A stretch of 64,000 nucleotides of DNA from Sphingopyxis sp. PET50 (GCF_025244705.1 NZ_CP104207.1:3596001-3660000); one strand, 5' to 3'. Shown: positions 51,148-60,532, counted from the stretch's first letter. The notes: a model not told the origin generated them from the sequence alone. Translations and numbers: made by a program.

Positions 51148-51930
51148 TTATCTCCTGAGGAAATCGAGGACGACGCGGTTGAAGTTTTCGGGATCGGTGA
51201 CGTTGCAGGCGTGGCCGCCCCAGTCGAAGAGATGGATTTTCGCCCATTCGACCGGCGCCGCGACATCGAGCGCGCTTGCGAGCGGCACGAGCATATCGTC
51301 GCGCGTCGCCATCACCAGCCAGGCCGGCGTCGCGGCCAGGTCGATCAGTTCGGGTCGATAGGCACGCACCGCCGCGATGCGCTTCTCGACCGTCGCCGCC
51401 CCGGGGAAATGCGCCAGCTGCTGCGCCGCCTCGGCCACGAGGTCGGCGTCATGCGCCGAAATCCAGTCGGGCGGATAGAGGAACAGCGGCTGCGCATGGA
51501 GGAAAGCCTCGGGCCCGCTGTCCCTGAGCAGGTGGAGCCGCGTGTCGAAGCAGCGCGCCGTGTGCGGGTCGAGCGTGCGCCAGCCGTTGACCACGACGAG
51601 CCGCTCGATCCGCGTCGTCATGATCGCCAGTTCGATCCCGATCATCCCGCCGAGCGCATGGCCGATGAAGCCGGCTTCGCCGATCCCCAGCGCATCCATC
51701 AGCGCGACGACATCGGCGGCCATATCCTCGACCGACGTCTCCGCGGGCAGCGCGCGGTCGCTGCGCCCCGTGCCGCGATGATCATAGGAAATGACGCGGA
51801 AATGTTCCGCGAAGGCCGCAAGGTTAGGCGCCCAGTAACTCGCCGATCCGCCCAGCCCCGACGACAGGATCAGCGGCGGCGCGTCCTCCGGCCCGTGGGT
51901 TTCATAATAGAGGCCCGCCGCCTCAGCCAA
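51148..51930 (-). CDS. rutD: Pyrimidine-utilisation protein RutD (alpha/beta-hydrolase fold)
   Basis: The 260-residue protein has [26 protein letters not shown] and a nucleophile elbow reading GHALGGM. The Ser of true hydrolases is Ala, as typical of RutD. The C-terminal His is in [16 protein letters not shown]. RutD speeds removal of aminoacrylate or its product in uracil breakdown; the exact chemistry is not settled. It overlaps rutC by 8 nt. Confidence 0.92.
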   Translation of the reverse strand: MAEAAGLYYETHGPEDAPPLILSSGLGGSASYWAPNLAAFAEHFRVISYDHRGTGRSDRALPAETSVEDMAADVVALMDALGIGEAGFIGHALGGMIGIELAIMTTRIERLVVVNGWRTLDPHTARCFDTRLHLLRDSGPEAFLHAQPLFLYPPDWISAHDADLVAEAAQQLAHFPGAATVEKRIAAVRAYRPELIDLAATPAWLVMATRDDMLVPLASALDVAAPVEWAKIHLFDWGGHACNVTDPENFNRVVLDFLRR

Positions 51931-52306
51931 TGTGCGCGACGCTCGCGATCTCGACGAGGCAGTCGGGCTTCACCAGTTCGGCCTTGATGCAGTAGCGCGC
52001 GGGCTTCGCACCGGGGAAATATTCGGCATAGACGGCGTTGAACGCCGCATAGTCGGCGAAATCCTTGAGGAAGATATGGTTCATCGCGACGTCCTCCAGC
52101 GTCGCGCCCGCGGCTTCCAGCGTGATCCGGATGACGTCCAGCACGTGCCGCGTCTGCGCCGCCGCGTCGCCGACGTGCAGCACCGCACCGCCCTCGCCGA
52201 GCGCCAGCACGCCCGAGACATAGACCGTGTTTCCCGCCTTCGCGCCCGCCGAATAGGGCGCGATCGGGGCCGGGAATTGCGGCGGGTTGATCGGTTCGAA
52301 GGGCAT
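51923..52306 (-). CDS. rutC: Rid-family aminoacrylate deaminase RutC
   Basis: The 127-residue YjgF/Rid protein has [49 protein letters not shown] and [24 protein letters not shown], including the conserved Arg-x-Cys region. It removes toxic aminoacrylate in the Rut pathway. It is separated from rutB by a palindromic repeat. Confidence 0.93.
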   Translation of the reverse strand: MPFEPINPPQFPAPIAPYSAGAKAGNTVYVSGVLALGEGGAVLHVGDAAAQTRHVLDVIRITLEAAGATLEDVAMNHIFLKDFADYAAFNAVYAEYFPGAKPARYCIKAELVKPDCLVEIASVAHIG

Positions 52307-52324
52307 CGGATCATTCTTTCTTTT

Positions 52325-52412
52325 TCCGTTTGTCCTGAGCTTGTCGAAGGACCGTTCTTCTTTTCGACGCCCGAAAGAAAGAACGGCCCTTCGACAAGCT
52401 CAGGGCGAACGG
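52325..52412. repeat. Palindromic repeat, family F, in the rutB-rutC gap
   Basis: CTGAGCTTGTCGAAGGACCG and CGGCCCTTCGACAAGCTCAG are the arms, extended by CCGTTTGTC and GGGCGAACGG. A short TTCTTCTTTTCGA...GAAAGAAAGAA core lies between. The right arm overlaps the last codons of rutB. Confidence 0.88.
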
Positions 52413-53146
52413 CTGTGGGGAATCTCGTCGGCGGGCTGCTGGCCCACCGATCCGCAAAAATCGGCCACGGTCGAAACCCAGCCGAAGAATTTCTCGACAT
52501 TGTACACCGTCGCATCGCGCACATAATCGGGACCGAGGTGGTGCGTCGCATCCTCCAGCATCACCGAAAAATATTCGAGGTGGAAGGCGTCGCGCAGCGT
52601 CGATTCGACGCAGACGTTGCTCGCGATCCCGACGAAGACGATCGTGCGGATGCCGCGCGATCGCAGCACGCTGTCGAGCTGCGAGTTGAAGAAGGCCGAA
52701 TAGCGCGTCTTGTGCAGGCGGATGTCGCCCGGCTGGGGGCTGAGTCCCTCGACCAGCTCATAGTCCCACCCGCCGCGGGCGAGCAATTGCCCCGCCAGCT
52801 CGGGGCGCGCGCGCATCGTCTTGAGCGCGTTCGACTTGTGCCAGTTGGGCGAGCCCGGCCCGCCCGCCTCGACATAATCGGCGTCCCAGCCGTTCTGGAG
52901 ATAGACGACCGGCATCCCCGCACCGCGGGCGACGGTGAGTACCTGGGCGATCCGCCCGATCGCCCCCGCCGCGCCCGCAATGTCGAAGCCGGCGAGGTCG
53001 ACATAGCCGCCCTTCGACGCATAGGCGTTCTGCATGTCGATCACGACGACCGCGGTGGTCGCCGGGTCGACGATCAGCGGTTCGGGCCGCGCGGGCAAGG
53101 TGACCTTCGCCCCGCCGCCGGGTGCCGTATCGACCGCGATCGCCAT
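52400..53146 (-). CDS. rutB: Ureidoacrylate amidohydrolase RutB (isochorismatase family)
   Basis: The 248-residue protein has the isochorismatase triad: Asp in [21 protein letters not shown], Lys in [16 protein letters not shown] and Cys in [22 protein letters not shown]. RutB cleaves the ring-opened uracil product to carbamate and aminoacrylate. It is the first gene of rutBCDA. The last residues ([10 protein letters not shown]) and the stop codon run into the palindromic repeat at 52325-52412 and are not family-like. Confidence 0.95.
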   Translation of the reverse strand: MAIAVDTAPGGGAKVTLPARPEPLIVDPATTAVVVIDMQNAYASKGGYVDLAGFDIAGAAGAIGRIAQVLTVARGAGMPVVYLQNGWDADYVEAGGPGSPNWHKSNALKTMRARPELAGQLLARGGWDYELVEGLSPQPGDIRLHKTRYSAFFNSQLDSVLRSRGIRTIVFVGIASNVCVESTLRDAFHLEYFSVMLEDATHHLGPDYVRDATVYNVEKFFGWVSTVADFCGSVGQQPADEIPHSRSP

Positions 53147-53240
53147 GGGCCCTCCTTCAAACCTGAGGCGGCAGCTTCCCCGAAAGCGGCGGGTGATGCA
53201 AGCGCGATGCTGCGACGCAGCAGGACGGCGCCATCGCCAA

Positions 53241-53276
53241 GGAAGAACCGGCGGCCGCCCTTTGGGGGCCGCCGGT
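53241..53276 (-). terminator. Probable terminator of typA
   Basis: On the minus strand CCGGCGGCCC-loop-GGGCGGCCGG forms a 10-bp stem with one mismatch, followed by TTCTTCCTT, shortly after the typA stop. Confidence 0.55.
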
Positions 53277-53281
53277 CCGGA

Positions 53282-55114
53282 TTACGCCATTTCCTTCTTG
53301 CGCGAGGCCTTCTTGCGCTCGTGCGGGTCGAGGATCGCCTTGCGGATGCGGATGTTCTTGGGCGTCACCTCGACCATCTCGTCGTCGTCGATATAGGCGA
53401 TCGCCTGTTCGAGCGTCATGCGGCGCGGCGGGGTCAGGCGGATCGCGTCGTCCTTGCCCGTCGAGCGGAAATTGGTGAGCTGCTTCGACTTCATCGGGTT
53501 GACTTCGAGGTCGTCGGGCTTCGCATTCTCGCCAATGATCATGCCCTCGTAGAGCGCCTCGCCGGGCGAGACGAAGAGGATGCCGCGCTCTTCGAGCGGG
53601 CCGAGCGCGTAGGCGACGGCCTCGCCCGCACCGTTCGAGATGAGGACGCCGTTCTGGCGGCCCGCGATATTGCCCTTGTAGGGGCCGTATTTTTCGAACA
53701 GGCGGTTCATGATGCCGGTGCCGCGCGTGTCCGACAGGAATTCGCCGTGATAGCCGATCAGGCCGCGCGAGGGGCCGCTGAAGGTGATGCGGGTCTTGCC
53801 GCCGCCCGACGGGCGCATGTCGGTGAGGTCGGCCTTGCGGATCTGCATCTTCTCGACGACCGTGCCGCTGTGCTCGTCGTCGACGTCGATGACGACGGTT
53901 TCATAGGGTTCGGTGCGCTTGCCGGCCTCGTCCTCGCCATAGAGGACGCGCGGGCGGCTGATGCCGAGTTCGAAGCCTTCGCGGCGCATCGTCTCGATCA
54001 GCACGCCGAGCTGGAGCTCGCCGCGGCCCGCGACCTCGAAGCTGTCCTTGTCGGCGCTTTCGGTGATGCGGATCGCGACATTGGTCTCGGCCTCGCGCAG
54101 CAGGCGGTCGCGGATCATGCGGCTCGTGACCTTGCTGCCCTCGCGGCCCGCCATCGGGCTGTCGTTGACGGCGAAGCGCATCGACAGCGTTGGCGGGTCG
54201 ATCGGCTGCGCGGCGATCGGTTCGCTGACGCTGGTGTCGGCGATGGTGTTCGCGACGGTCGCGTTGGTGAGGCCCGCGATGGCGACGATGTCGCCCGCCC
54301 TGGCTTCGTCGACGGGGACGCGGTCGAGCCCGCGGAAGGCGAGCAGTTTCGAGGCGCGGCCGGTTTCGATGACCTTGCCGTCCATGTCGATCGCGTGGAT
54401 CGGCTGGTTGACCTTGACCGTGCCCGACTGGACGCGCCCGGTGAGGATGCGGCCGATGAAATTGTCGCGGTCGAGCAGGGTCGCGAGGAAGGTGAAGGGC
54501 GCGTCCTCGGGCAGGCCCGGCGCGGGCACGTGGCGGACGATGGTCTCGAACAGCGGCGTCAGGTCGCCTTCGCGCGCGTCGGGATTTTCGGAGGCATAGC
54601 CGCCGCGGCCCGAGGCGTAGAGGATCGGGAAGTCGAGCTGTTCGTCATTGGCCTCGAGCGTCAGGAACAGTTCGAACACCTCGTCGAGCACCTCGGCGGC
54701 GCGCGCGTCGCTGCGGTCGATCTTGTTGACGACGACGATCGGACGCAGACCGAGCGCCAGCGCCTTGCCGGTGACGAACTTGGTCTGCGGCATCGGGCCT
54801 TCGGCGGCGTCGACGAGCAGGATGACGCCGTCGACCATCGACAGGATGCGCTCGACCTCGCCGCCGAAGTCGGCGTGGCCCGGCGTGTCGACGATGTTGA
54901 TGCGCGTCAGGTCGGCGCCCTCACCCCATTCGACGCTGGTGCACTTCGCGAGGATGGTGATCCCGCGTTCCTTTTCGAGGTCGTTCGAGTCCATCGCGCG
55001 CTCCTCGACGCGCTGGTTGTCGCGGAAGGTGCCCGACTGGCGGAACAGCTGGTCGACGAGGGTGGTCTTGCCATGATCGACGTGCGCGATGATGGCGATA
55101 TTGCGCAGAGACAT
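53282..55114 (-). CDS. typA: Translational GTPase TypA/BipA
   Basis: The 610-residue protein has the GTPase domain with G1 AHVDHGKTT, G2 region ERGITI, G3 DTPGHADFGGEV and G4 NKIDR. The EF-G-like domains III and V and the TypA-specific C-terminal region (GLIGYHGEFLSDTRGTGIMNRLF, LRRMTLEQAIAYI-like) follow. It binds ribosomes and aids 50S assembly under stress or cold. The start at 55114 (MSLRNIAIIAHVDHG) is chosen by homology; the frame is open to 55312, but that stretch reads as low-complexity Pro-rich sequence without homology. Confidence 0.97.
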   Translation of the reverse strand: MSLRNIAIIAHVDHGKTTLVDQLFRQSGTFRDNQRVEERAMDSNDLEKERGITILAKCTSVEWGEGADLTRINIVDTPGHADFGGEVERILSMVDGVILLVDAAEGPMPQTKFVTGKALALGLRPIVVVNKIDRSDARAAEVLDEVFELFLTLEANDEQLDFPILYASGRGGYASENPDAREGDLTPLFETIVRHVPAPGLPEDAPFTFLATLLDRDNFIGRILTGRVQSGTVKVNQPIHAIDMDGKVIETGRASKLLAFRGLDRVPVDEARAGDIVAIAGLTNATVANTIADTSVSEPIAAQPIDPPTLSMRFAVNDSPMAGREGSKVTSRMIRDRLLREAETNVAIRITESADKDSFEVAGRGELQLGVLIETMRREGFELGISRPRVLYGEDEAGKRTEPYETVVIDVDDEHSGTVVEKMQIRKADLTDMRPSGGGKTRITFSGPSRGLIGYHGEFLSDTRGTGIMNRLFEKYGPYKGNIAGRQNGVLISNGAGEAVAYALGPLEERGILFVSPGEALYEGMIIGENAKPDDLEVNPMKSKQLTNFRSTGKDDAIRLTPPRRMTLEQAIAYIDDDEMVEVTPKNIRIRKAILDPHERKKASRKKEMA

Positions 55115-55297
55115 GCGGAAAAGGGCCTTGATGGGAGGGGGCGATGCGTGGGCATCGCGATCGGTCGCGCCCGTAGCAGATGCCCTGTTGCGGCGCAACA
55201 CGGTAAGCCCCTGGGGGGGTTGTGGGGGGAGGCCGGGTTCGGGCATGGCTTGTCCTTTGGGCGGAGTGCGGGGCGGCGCGGGCGGTTTTTGATTTTT

Positions 55298-55445
55298 CTC
55301 GCACAAAGGCACAAAGGCACGAAGAGGGAGGCGGGGAACCCGCGCGAAGCGCTTTCCTCCTGATGCGGTGCGCCTTTTCCGGAGTGATTATGACGCCTGA
55401 CGGCGCGGGTTTGTGCCCTTTTGTGCCTTTGTGCCTTTGTGCGAG
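55298..55445. repeat. Palindromic repeat, family H
   Basis: CGCACAAAGGCACAAAGGCA pairs with TGCCTTTGTGCCTTTGTGCG around about 90 nt. Together with the two nested elements beside it, it fills the 727-nt gap between typA and the next gene, in which I see no gene. Confidence 0.8.
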
Positions 55446-55512
55446 ATATTCTTCTCTTCTTCACCGTTGCGGTCGTTCGCGACGGGCAGCCGTCTCCTTT
55501 GGTCGTCGATTT

Positions 55513-55878
55513 GGTTCACGCGAAGCCGCGAAGGCGCGAAGAGGGAGGCGCGGGGACGCGGATGGCGGTTTCGGGGGCGCGAAGGGCGGGAATTGCCGAT
55601 CCTCCCCCAACGGGGGAGGGGGACCACCCGAAGGGTGGTGGAGGGGCACAGGCGGTTTACGCCACACTGGACCGAAAGCCCTGCCCATTACACCTGCCCA
55701 ATACAAAGGACCGAGCCGTGGCGCACGACCTCATCGGCAAGGCAAGCCGCCTGTGCCCCTCCACCAGCTTCGCTGGTCCCCCTCCCCGTGCCGGGGAGGA
55801 TCGCGCTTGCCCGCTGCCGCCCGACAGCCGGCCTCCAAGCGTCACCCCCTTCGCGTCTTCGCGTCTTCGCGCGAACCC
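55513..55878. repeat. Family G-like palindrome interrupted by a family C element
   Basis: The left arm GTTCACGCGAAGCCGCGAAG and the right arm CTTCGCGTCTTCGCGCGAAC are inverse copies 300 nt apart. Between them lies a complete family C element (55598-55804). The layout looks like one mobile palindrome inserted into another. The right arm also encodes the C-terminus of the gene at 55842. Confidence 0.75.
55598..55804. repeat. Composite palindromic repeat, family C, copy 2 (nested)
   Basis: GATCCTCCCCCAACGGGGGA and its inverse half GTGCCGGGGAGGATC flank the paired GGTGGAGGGGCACAGGCGG and CCGCCTGTGCCCCTCCACC. It is in the opposite orientation to the copies at 10427 and 56968: the ACCCGAAGGGT half comes first here. 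Confidence 0.87.
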
Positions 55879-56855
55879 TTTTCTGCCGCGGCCTCGCGGT
55901 CGTTCGCGGGGGTGGGGAGTCCGAAGAAGGCGCGGCGGGCGGCTTCGCCGGCCTTGCGCAAGGGGGCGCAGGCCTCGGCGATGGCGGCCTCGAAGGCTTC
56001 CTCCTCCTCGGGTTCGAGGGTGCGTTCGTAATCCTCGTCGCCGAACCGGCCTTCCTCGATGCCGATGAAGCCGGCGGGCGGCGGGAAATTGGTGCGCAGT
56101 TCGCCGGTTTCATGATGATGCCACACGGTCATCGCCTCGGCCTCCTCCTCGGGGGTCGGTTCGGCCTCGGGCTCCCCGTCGAAGCCGGTGTCGAAAGTCC
56201 CGGAAAACTGCGCAACTTCATTCGCGATCGCACTGCCGCGCCACAGCGCGGCGATGGGGTTGGTCCGGTTGTCGCGGCCCGCGAGCCAGAGCGCGAGGGC
56301 GGCGCCCATGCCGCTTTCGGGGGTCTCTTCGGACGCGGCCTCGGACGCGGCTTCGCCGGTCGCGTCCTTCGCGGCGGTGCGCGCGGCCTCGGCGGCGTCG
56401 AACAGCGTCAGGAAACCCGCCCAGTCGCCGGCGACGATCTGGGCCAGCATCTCCTCGCCCGCCCTCGCGCGGGTCTCGACCATGCGGTCGAGCCGCGCGA
56501 GCATCGCGAGGCCGAGGCGCGAGTCCACGCGCTGGCGGCGGACGAAGCTGCGGTCGTCCTCGCGCATGATCGTGCTGCTTTCCTGATAGCCCCAGATCGC
56601 GCGGTCGAGCAGTTCGTCGGCGAGGCGTTGGCGCGCGATGAGGATCGCGGCGCCCCAGCCGATGCGGAAGGCCGCGCCCTCTGCCCGCTGGCGCAGCTGA
56701 TAGGCGGCGGAGGAGGTCATCTTCACATGCATGGCGGCGATCTTGACCGATCCGCTGTCGGCGAGATGTTCGAGGAAGCTGCGCTGGAGCGCCGGGGTCC
56801 AGTGGTAGCTGCCGGGTGCGGGGATGTCGGCGGGGTTTGGGGTCTGGTTTTCCAT
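55842..56855 (-). CDS. Hypothetical protein with N-terminal helix-turn-helix-like region
   Basis: The 337-residue protein starts with AGGAG 7 nt upstream. Residues about 18-60 (HWTPALQRSFLEHLADSGSVKIAAMHVKMTSSAAYQLRQRA) look like a helix-turn-helix of the kind seen in terminase small subunits and in sphingomonad proteins of unknown role. A helical Ala/Glu-rich middle and an acidic stretch (EPEAEPTPEEEAEAM) follow. The last about 12 residues (GSREDAKTRRG) are encoded by a palindromic repeat, so the natural end may have been shorter. I do not recognise a function. Confidence 0.65.
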   Translation of the reverse strand: MENQTPNPADIPAPGSYHWTPALQRSFLEHLADSGSVKIAAMHVKMTSSAAYQLRQRAEGAAFRIGWGAAILIARQRLADELLDRAIWGYQESSTIMREDDRSFVRRQRVDSRLGLAMLARLDRMVETRARAGEEMLAQIVAGDWAGFLTLFDAAEAARTAAKDATGEAASEAASEETPESGMGAALALWLAGRDNRTNPIAALWRGSAIANEVAQFSGTFDTGFDGEPEAEPTPEEEAEAMTVWHHHETGELRTNFPPPAGFIGIEEGRFGDEDYERTLEPEEEEAFEAAIAEACAPLRKAGEAARRAFFGLPTPANDREAAAEKGSREDAKTRRG

Positions 56856-56967
56856 CGAGTCGCTCCTGTGGTTGGCTGAAACGAACAGAATGAACCATAT
56901 GGGTGTTTTTTAGGAAAGCGGAAAATGATGGGCGTGGGGGTGGCGGAAGGATGGGAGTGGGCGAAGC

Positions 56968-57157
56968 GATCCTCCCCGGCACGGGGAGGGGGACCAGCGA
57001 AGCTGGTGGAGGGGCACAGGCGGCTTGCCTTGACGGAGAGGTGGTGCGCTACGGCGACGTTGCCGGAAAGGAAGGACTTGCCGGTCCGGCGTCACGCAAA
57101 CCTCCTGTGCCCCTCCACCACCCTTCGGGTGGTCCCCCTCCCCCTTGGGGGAGGATC
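56968..57157. repeat. Composite palindromic repeat, family C, copy 3
   Basis: GATCCTCCCCGGCACGGGGA and GACCAGCGAAGCTGGTGGAG on the left, and CCTCCACCACCCTTCGGGTG and TTGGGGGAGGATC on the right. It is in the same orientation as the copy at 10427. It fills half of the 387-nt divergent gap before the regulator of cydAB. Confidence 0.88.
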
Positions 57158-57191
57158 GGCTCGTCCGCTCCCCATGGCGCCATCCCTGTAA

Positions 57192-57219
57192 TGAAGTTTC
57201 AATAATTATTGAAACTTCA
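57192..57219. promoter_or_regulatory. Perfect 28-bp palindromic operator of the GbsR/MarR regulator
   Basis: TGAAGTTTCAATAA is followed at once by its exact reverse complement TTATTGAAACTTCA. The AT-rich site stands out in GC-rich DNA, overlaps the -35 element, and lies 23 nt before the regulator's ATG. Self-regulation and control of cydAB are inferred. Confidence 0.8.
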
Positions 57220-57236
57220 GAAACTCACGCTATAGA
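57209..57236 (+). promoter_or_regulatory. Sigma-70-type promoter, probably giving a leaderless transcript
   Basis: TTGAAA (57209-57214), a 16-nt spacer and TATAGA (57231-57236). The expected start site is at about 57243, the A of the ATG, and no ribosome-binding site is present. Confidence 0.65.
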
Positions 57237-57242
57237 AGCGGT

Positions 57243-57866
57243 ATGGATCTGTCCCCGGCCCCCGATTCCCCGGCAGCTTCCCCGTCGCCGCCGCGCCGGC
57301 TCTCCCCGCTCGCGCAGGCGTTCGTCCTGCATTTCGGCGAGATGGGGAGCCGCTGGGGGATCAACCGCACGGTGGGGCAGATCTATGCGATGCTGTTCCT
57401 CGCCGACGCGCCGCGCCATGCCGAGGAGATCAGCGAGGCGCTGAGCCTGTCGCGCGGCAGCGTGTCGATGGGGCTGAAGGAACTCGCAAGCTGGAACCTC
57501 GTGCAGCTGCGGCATGCGCCCGGCGACCGGCGCGACTATTACGAGACGCCGCGCGACGTCTGGGCGATCTTCCGCACCCTCGTCGAGGAGCGCAAGAAGC
57601 GCGAGATCGACCCGACGCTGACGACGCTGCGCACCCTGTTGATGGAACCCGCGACCGACGCGTCGGACCGCTTCGCGCAGGAACGCATCGCGGCGATGCA
57701 CGAACAGATCGAGCTGCTGACCGACTGGTATGCCGAGATGCGGCGGCTCGACACCGAGCGGCTGCTTCAGCTTTTGCGGCTCGGCGAGCGTGTGGTAAAG
57801 GCGCTGGAGTTCAAGGACCGCATGCTGGGGCGCGGGAAGGGCCAGTCGCTGGAAGAGCGGGCATGA
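57243..57866 (+). CDS. GbsR/MarR family transcriptional regulator
   Basis: The 207-residue protein has a Pro/Ser-rich N-terminus and a winged helix-turn-helix (MGSRWGINRTVGQIYAMLFLADAPRHAEEISEALSLSRGSVSMGLKEL), with wing LRHAPGDRRDYYETP. A C-terminal helical region (RLLQLLRLGERVVKALEF) follows. GbsR-type regulators are dimers, fitting the palindrome upstream. It directly precedes cydAB in the same direction and likely controls it; the signal is unknown. Confidence 0.88.
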   Translation: MDLSPAPDSPAASPSPPRRLSPLAQAFVLHFGEMGSRWGINRTVGQIYAMLFLADAPRHAEEISEALSLSRGSVSMGLKELASWNLVQLRHAPGDRRDYYETPRDVWAIFRTLVEERKKREIDPTLTTLRTLLMEPATDASDRFAQERIAAMHEQIELLTDWYAEMRRLDTERLLQLLRLGERVVKALEFKDRMLGRGKGQSLEERA

Positions 57867-57882
57867 TCGCCTACCCCCTCTT

Positions 57883-57965
57883 CCGTTCGCATCGAGCGAA
57901 GTCGAGATGCCCATCGGCCTTGCACCGCCCTGATGGGTGTCTCGACTTCGCTCGACACGAACGGG
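57883..57965. repeat. Palindromic intergenic repeat, family A, copy 3
   Basis: CCGTTCGCATCGAGCGAAGT and ACTTCGCTCGACACGAACGG are inverse arms. It takes up most of the gap between the regulator and cydA and may modulate read-through. Confidence 0.88.
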
Positions 57966-57987
57966 TTTACAGGTTGGAGGCCTGACG

Positions 57988-59380
57988 ATGGACGCCATTG
58001 ATCCGCTGATCCTCGCGCGAGATCCAGTTCGCGGCGAACATCAGCTTTCACATCCTGTTTCCGACGATCACCATCGCGCTCGGCTGGGCGCTGATGGGTT
58101 TCAAGCTCGCGTACAACCGGACGAAAAACGAAGCGTGGATGGACGCCTATCGCCTGTGGGTGAAGGTGTTCGCGCTGAGCTTTGCCATGGGCGTGGTGTC
58201 GGGCATCACGATGAGTTTCCAGTTCGGGACCAACTGGCCGGGCTTCATGGAAAAGGTCGGCAATATCGCGGGCCCGCTGCTCGCCTATGAGGTGCTGACC
58301 GCCTTTTTCCTCGAGGCGGTGTTCCTCGGCATCATGCTGTTCGGCTTCAACCGGGTGCCGGGCTGGGTGCACACGCTGGCGACCTTCCTCGTCGCGGCGG
58401 GCACGACGCTGTCGGCTTTCTGGATCATCGTGCTCAACAGCTGGATGCAGACCCCCGCCGGCTACGAGATCCGGGGCGGCGTCGTCCATGCGACCGACTG
58501 GGGCGCGATCCTGCTGAACCCGTCGATGCCGTACCGGCTGACGCATATGCTGCTCGCCTCGGCGCTGACCGTGTCCTTCCTGATCGCGGGCATGTCGGCG
58601 TGGCGCTGGCTGAAGGACGGCGGCGGCGAAGGGGTGCAGCGGACGCTGAAGGCCGCGGTCTATGCCGCCGCGCTGCTGATCCCGGTGCAGATTTTCGTCG
58701 GCGACCAGCACGGGCTCAACACGCTCGAGCATCAGCCGCAGAAGGTCGCGGCGATGGAGGCCAATTGGGAGACGCAGGCGCACACGCCGCTGATCCTGTT
58801 CGCCATCCCCGACGAGAAGGTGCGCACCAACCATCTGGAAGTGGCCATCCCCTCGGGCGCGAGCCTGATCCTGAAGCATGAGGCGGCGGGCGTGGTTCCG
58901 GGGCTCAACGATTATCGGGGCAATCATCCGCCGGTCGCCCCGCTGTTCTGGGGTTTCCGGATCATGGTGGGGCTGGGCGTGCTGATGCTGGCGCTGTCGT
59001 GGTTTGCCGCGTGGACGATCCGGCGGCGCGGGGTCGCGGGAATGCCGCGCTGGTTGGCGCGCGCGCTGGTCGCGATGACCTTCTCGGGCTGGGCGGCGAC
59101 GCTCGCTGGCTGGTATGTGACCGAGATCGGGCGCCAGCCGTGGCTGGTGACCGGCGTGCTGAAGACCGCCGATGCGGTCGGGCCGGTCGGCAGCGCGATG
59201 GTCGCGAGTTCGCTGACGCTCTATCTCGCGGTCTATGTGGTGCTGCTCGCCGCCTATGTCGCGGTGCTCTACCGCCTCGCCCGGCTCGGCAAGGCGGCGC
59301 CCGAGGCGACGCCGATGTTCCCGATCCCCGGCGTCGCGCCGGGCCCCGCCGAGCCGCTGGCAGAGGGAGCGAAGCCATGA
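57988..59380 (+). CDS. cydA: Cytochrome bd-type ubiquinol oxidase subunit I, one frameshift
   Basis: The start at 57988 has GGAGG 7 nt upstream. The first residues MDAIDPLILAR are in a different frame from the rest; removing one base near 58020 gives ARIQFAANISFHILFPTITIALGW, the conserved N-terminus with a heme-ligand His. The remainder is intact: LALSFAMGVVSGITMSFQFGTNWPGFM, GWVHTLATFLVAAGTTLSAFWI, NSWMQTPAGYEI and GDQHGLNTLEHQPQKVAAMEANWET. The Q loop is short (CIO-like). It oxidises ubiquinol and reduces O2 with high affinity. Confidence 0.95.
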
Positions 59381-60384
59381 CGCCGTTCATCGATCCGTGG
59401 TGGCTGCCGGTGATCTTCGCCGGGCTGATGGGCCTGTCGATCCTGCTCTATGTCATCCTCGACGGCTATGACCTGGGGGTCGGCATGCTGACGCGGCTGG
59501 AAAGGGGCGAGAATCGCGACCTGATGGTCGCCTCGATCGGGCCGTTCTGGGATGCGAACGAGACGTGGCTGGTGCTCGGCATCGGGCTGTTGCTCGTCGC
59601 CTTTCCGGTCGCGCACGGCTTCATCCTGACCCAGCTTTATCTGCCCGTCGCGCTGATGCTGATCGCGCTGATCCTGCGCGGGGTCAGCTTCGAGTTCCGC
59701 GCCAAGGCGCCGCCCGAGCAGAAGCATCGCTGGGATGCCGCCTTCTTCTTCGGTTCGCTGCTCACCGCGCTGTGCCAGGGCTATATGCTCGGCGCCTATG
59801 TGCTGGGGTTCGACCAGAGCTTCACCTCGGTGCTTTTCTGCCTGCTCGCGGCGCTCGGCCTCGTCGCGGGCTATCTGTTCGTCGGCGCCTGCTGGCTGAT
59901 CTACAAGGTCGAGGGCGATTTGCAGAAGCGCGCGGTGCGCTGGGCCGAGGTGACGCTGTGGCTGACGGCGCTGGCGATGGCGATCATCTCGATCGCGACG
60001 CCGCTCTTGTCGGAGCGTATTTTCGCGCGCTGGTTCCGCCTGCCCGAGATCATCGCGCTGCTGCCGATCCCGATCGCCGCCGCGACGCTGTTCGTGGGCC
60101 TCGCGATCTTCCTGCGCCAGCCCTTGCGCGACAAGGACGAACTGTCGTGGGTGCCGCTGGCGACCGCGGGCATATTGTTCGCGCTGGGCTTCGTCGGCAT
60201 CGCGTACAGCTTCTACCCCTATCTGGTCGCCGACCGCATCGACATCTGGCAGGCAGCGGCGTCGCCCGAGGCGCTGAGCATCATCCTGATCGGGGCGCTG
60301 TTCGTGCTGCCGGTGATTCTGGGATATTCGATCCTGGCGCACTGGATCTTCCGGGGGAAGGCGACGCATCTGAGTTATGAGTGA
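59377..60384 (+). CDS. cydB: Cytochrome bd-type ubiquinol oxidase subunit II
   Basis: The 335-residue protein has eight or more helices and the family's YVILDGYDLGVGML, GPFWDANETWLVLGIGLLLVAFP and LRGVSFEFRAKA. It pairs with CydA. The ATG overlaps the cydA stop as ATGA. No convincing CydX or DUF2474 small subunit follows. Confidence 0.97.
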   Translation: MTPFIDPWWLPVIFAGLMGLSILLYVILDGYDLGVGMLTRLERGENRDLMVASIGPFWDANETWLVLGIGLLLVAFPVAHGFILTQLYLPVALMLIALILRGVSFEFRAKAPPEQKHRWDAAFFFGSLLTALCQGYMLGAYVLGFDQSFTSVLFCLLAALGLVAGYLFVGACWLIYKVEGDLQKRAVRWAEVTLWLTALAMAIISIATPLLSERIFARWFRLPEIIALLPIPIAAATLFVGLAIFLRQPLRDKDELSWVPLATAGILFALGFVGIAYSFYPYLVADRIDIWQAAASPEALSIILIGALFVLPVILGYSILAHWIFRGKATHLSYE

Positions 60385-60532
60385 GGGCTGGGGGGTCTGG
60401 CGGCGTTTTTGGCGCGAATCGAGGCCGATTGTCCGCTCCCCGCCCCAAAGCCGCCTTCCGCCGCCAACTTTCGGCTTTGCGATTTGGCGGCGCCATGCCA
60501 AGGCGGGACCGGGTCGATATTTGGGGGAAACC

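Noticed and set aside
51932..55363. 1143-codon open frame on the plus strand
   Set aside because: It runs antisense through rutC, rutB and typA, whose proteins are clearly recognisable. Long antisense frames are expected at this GC content.
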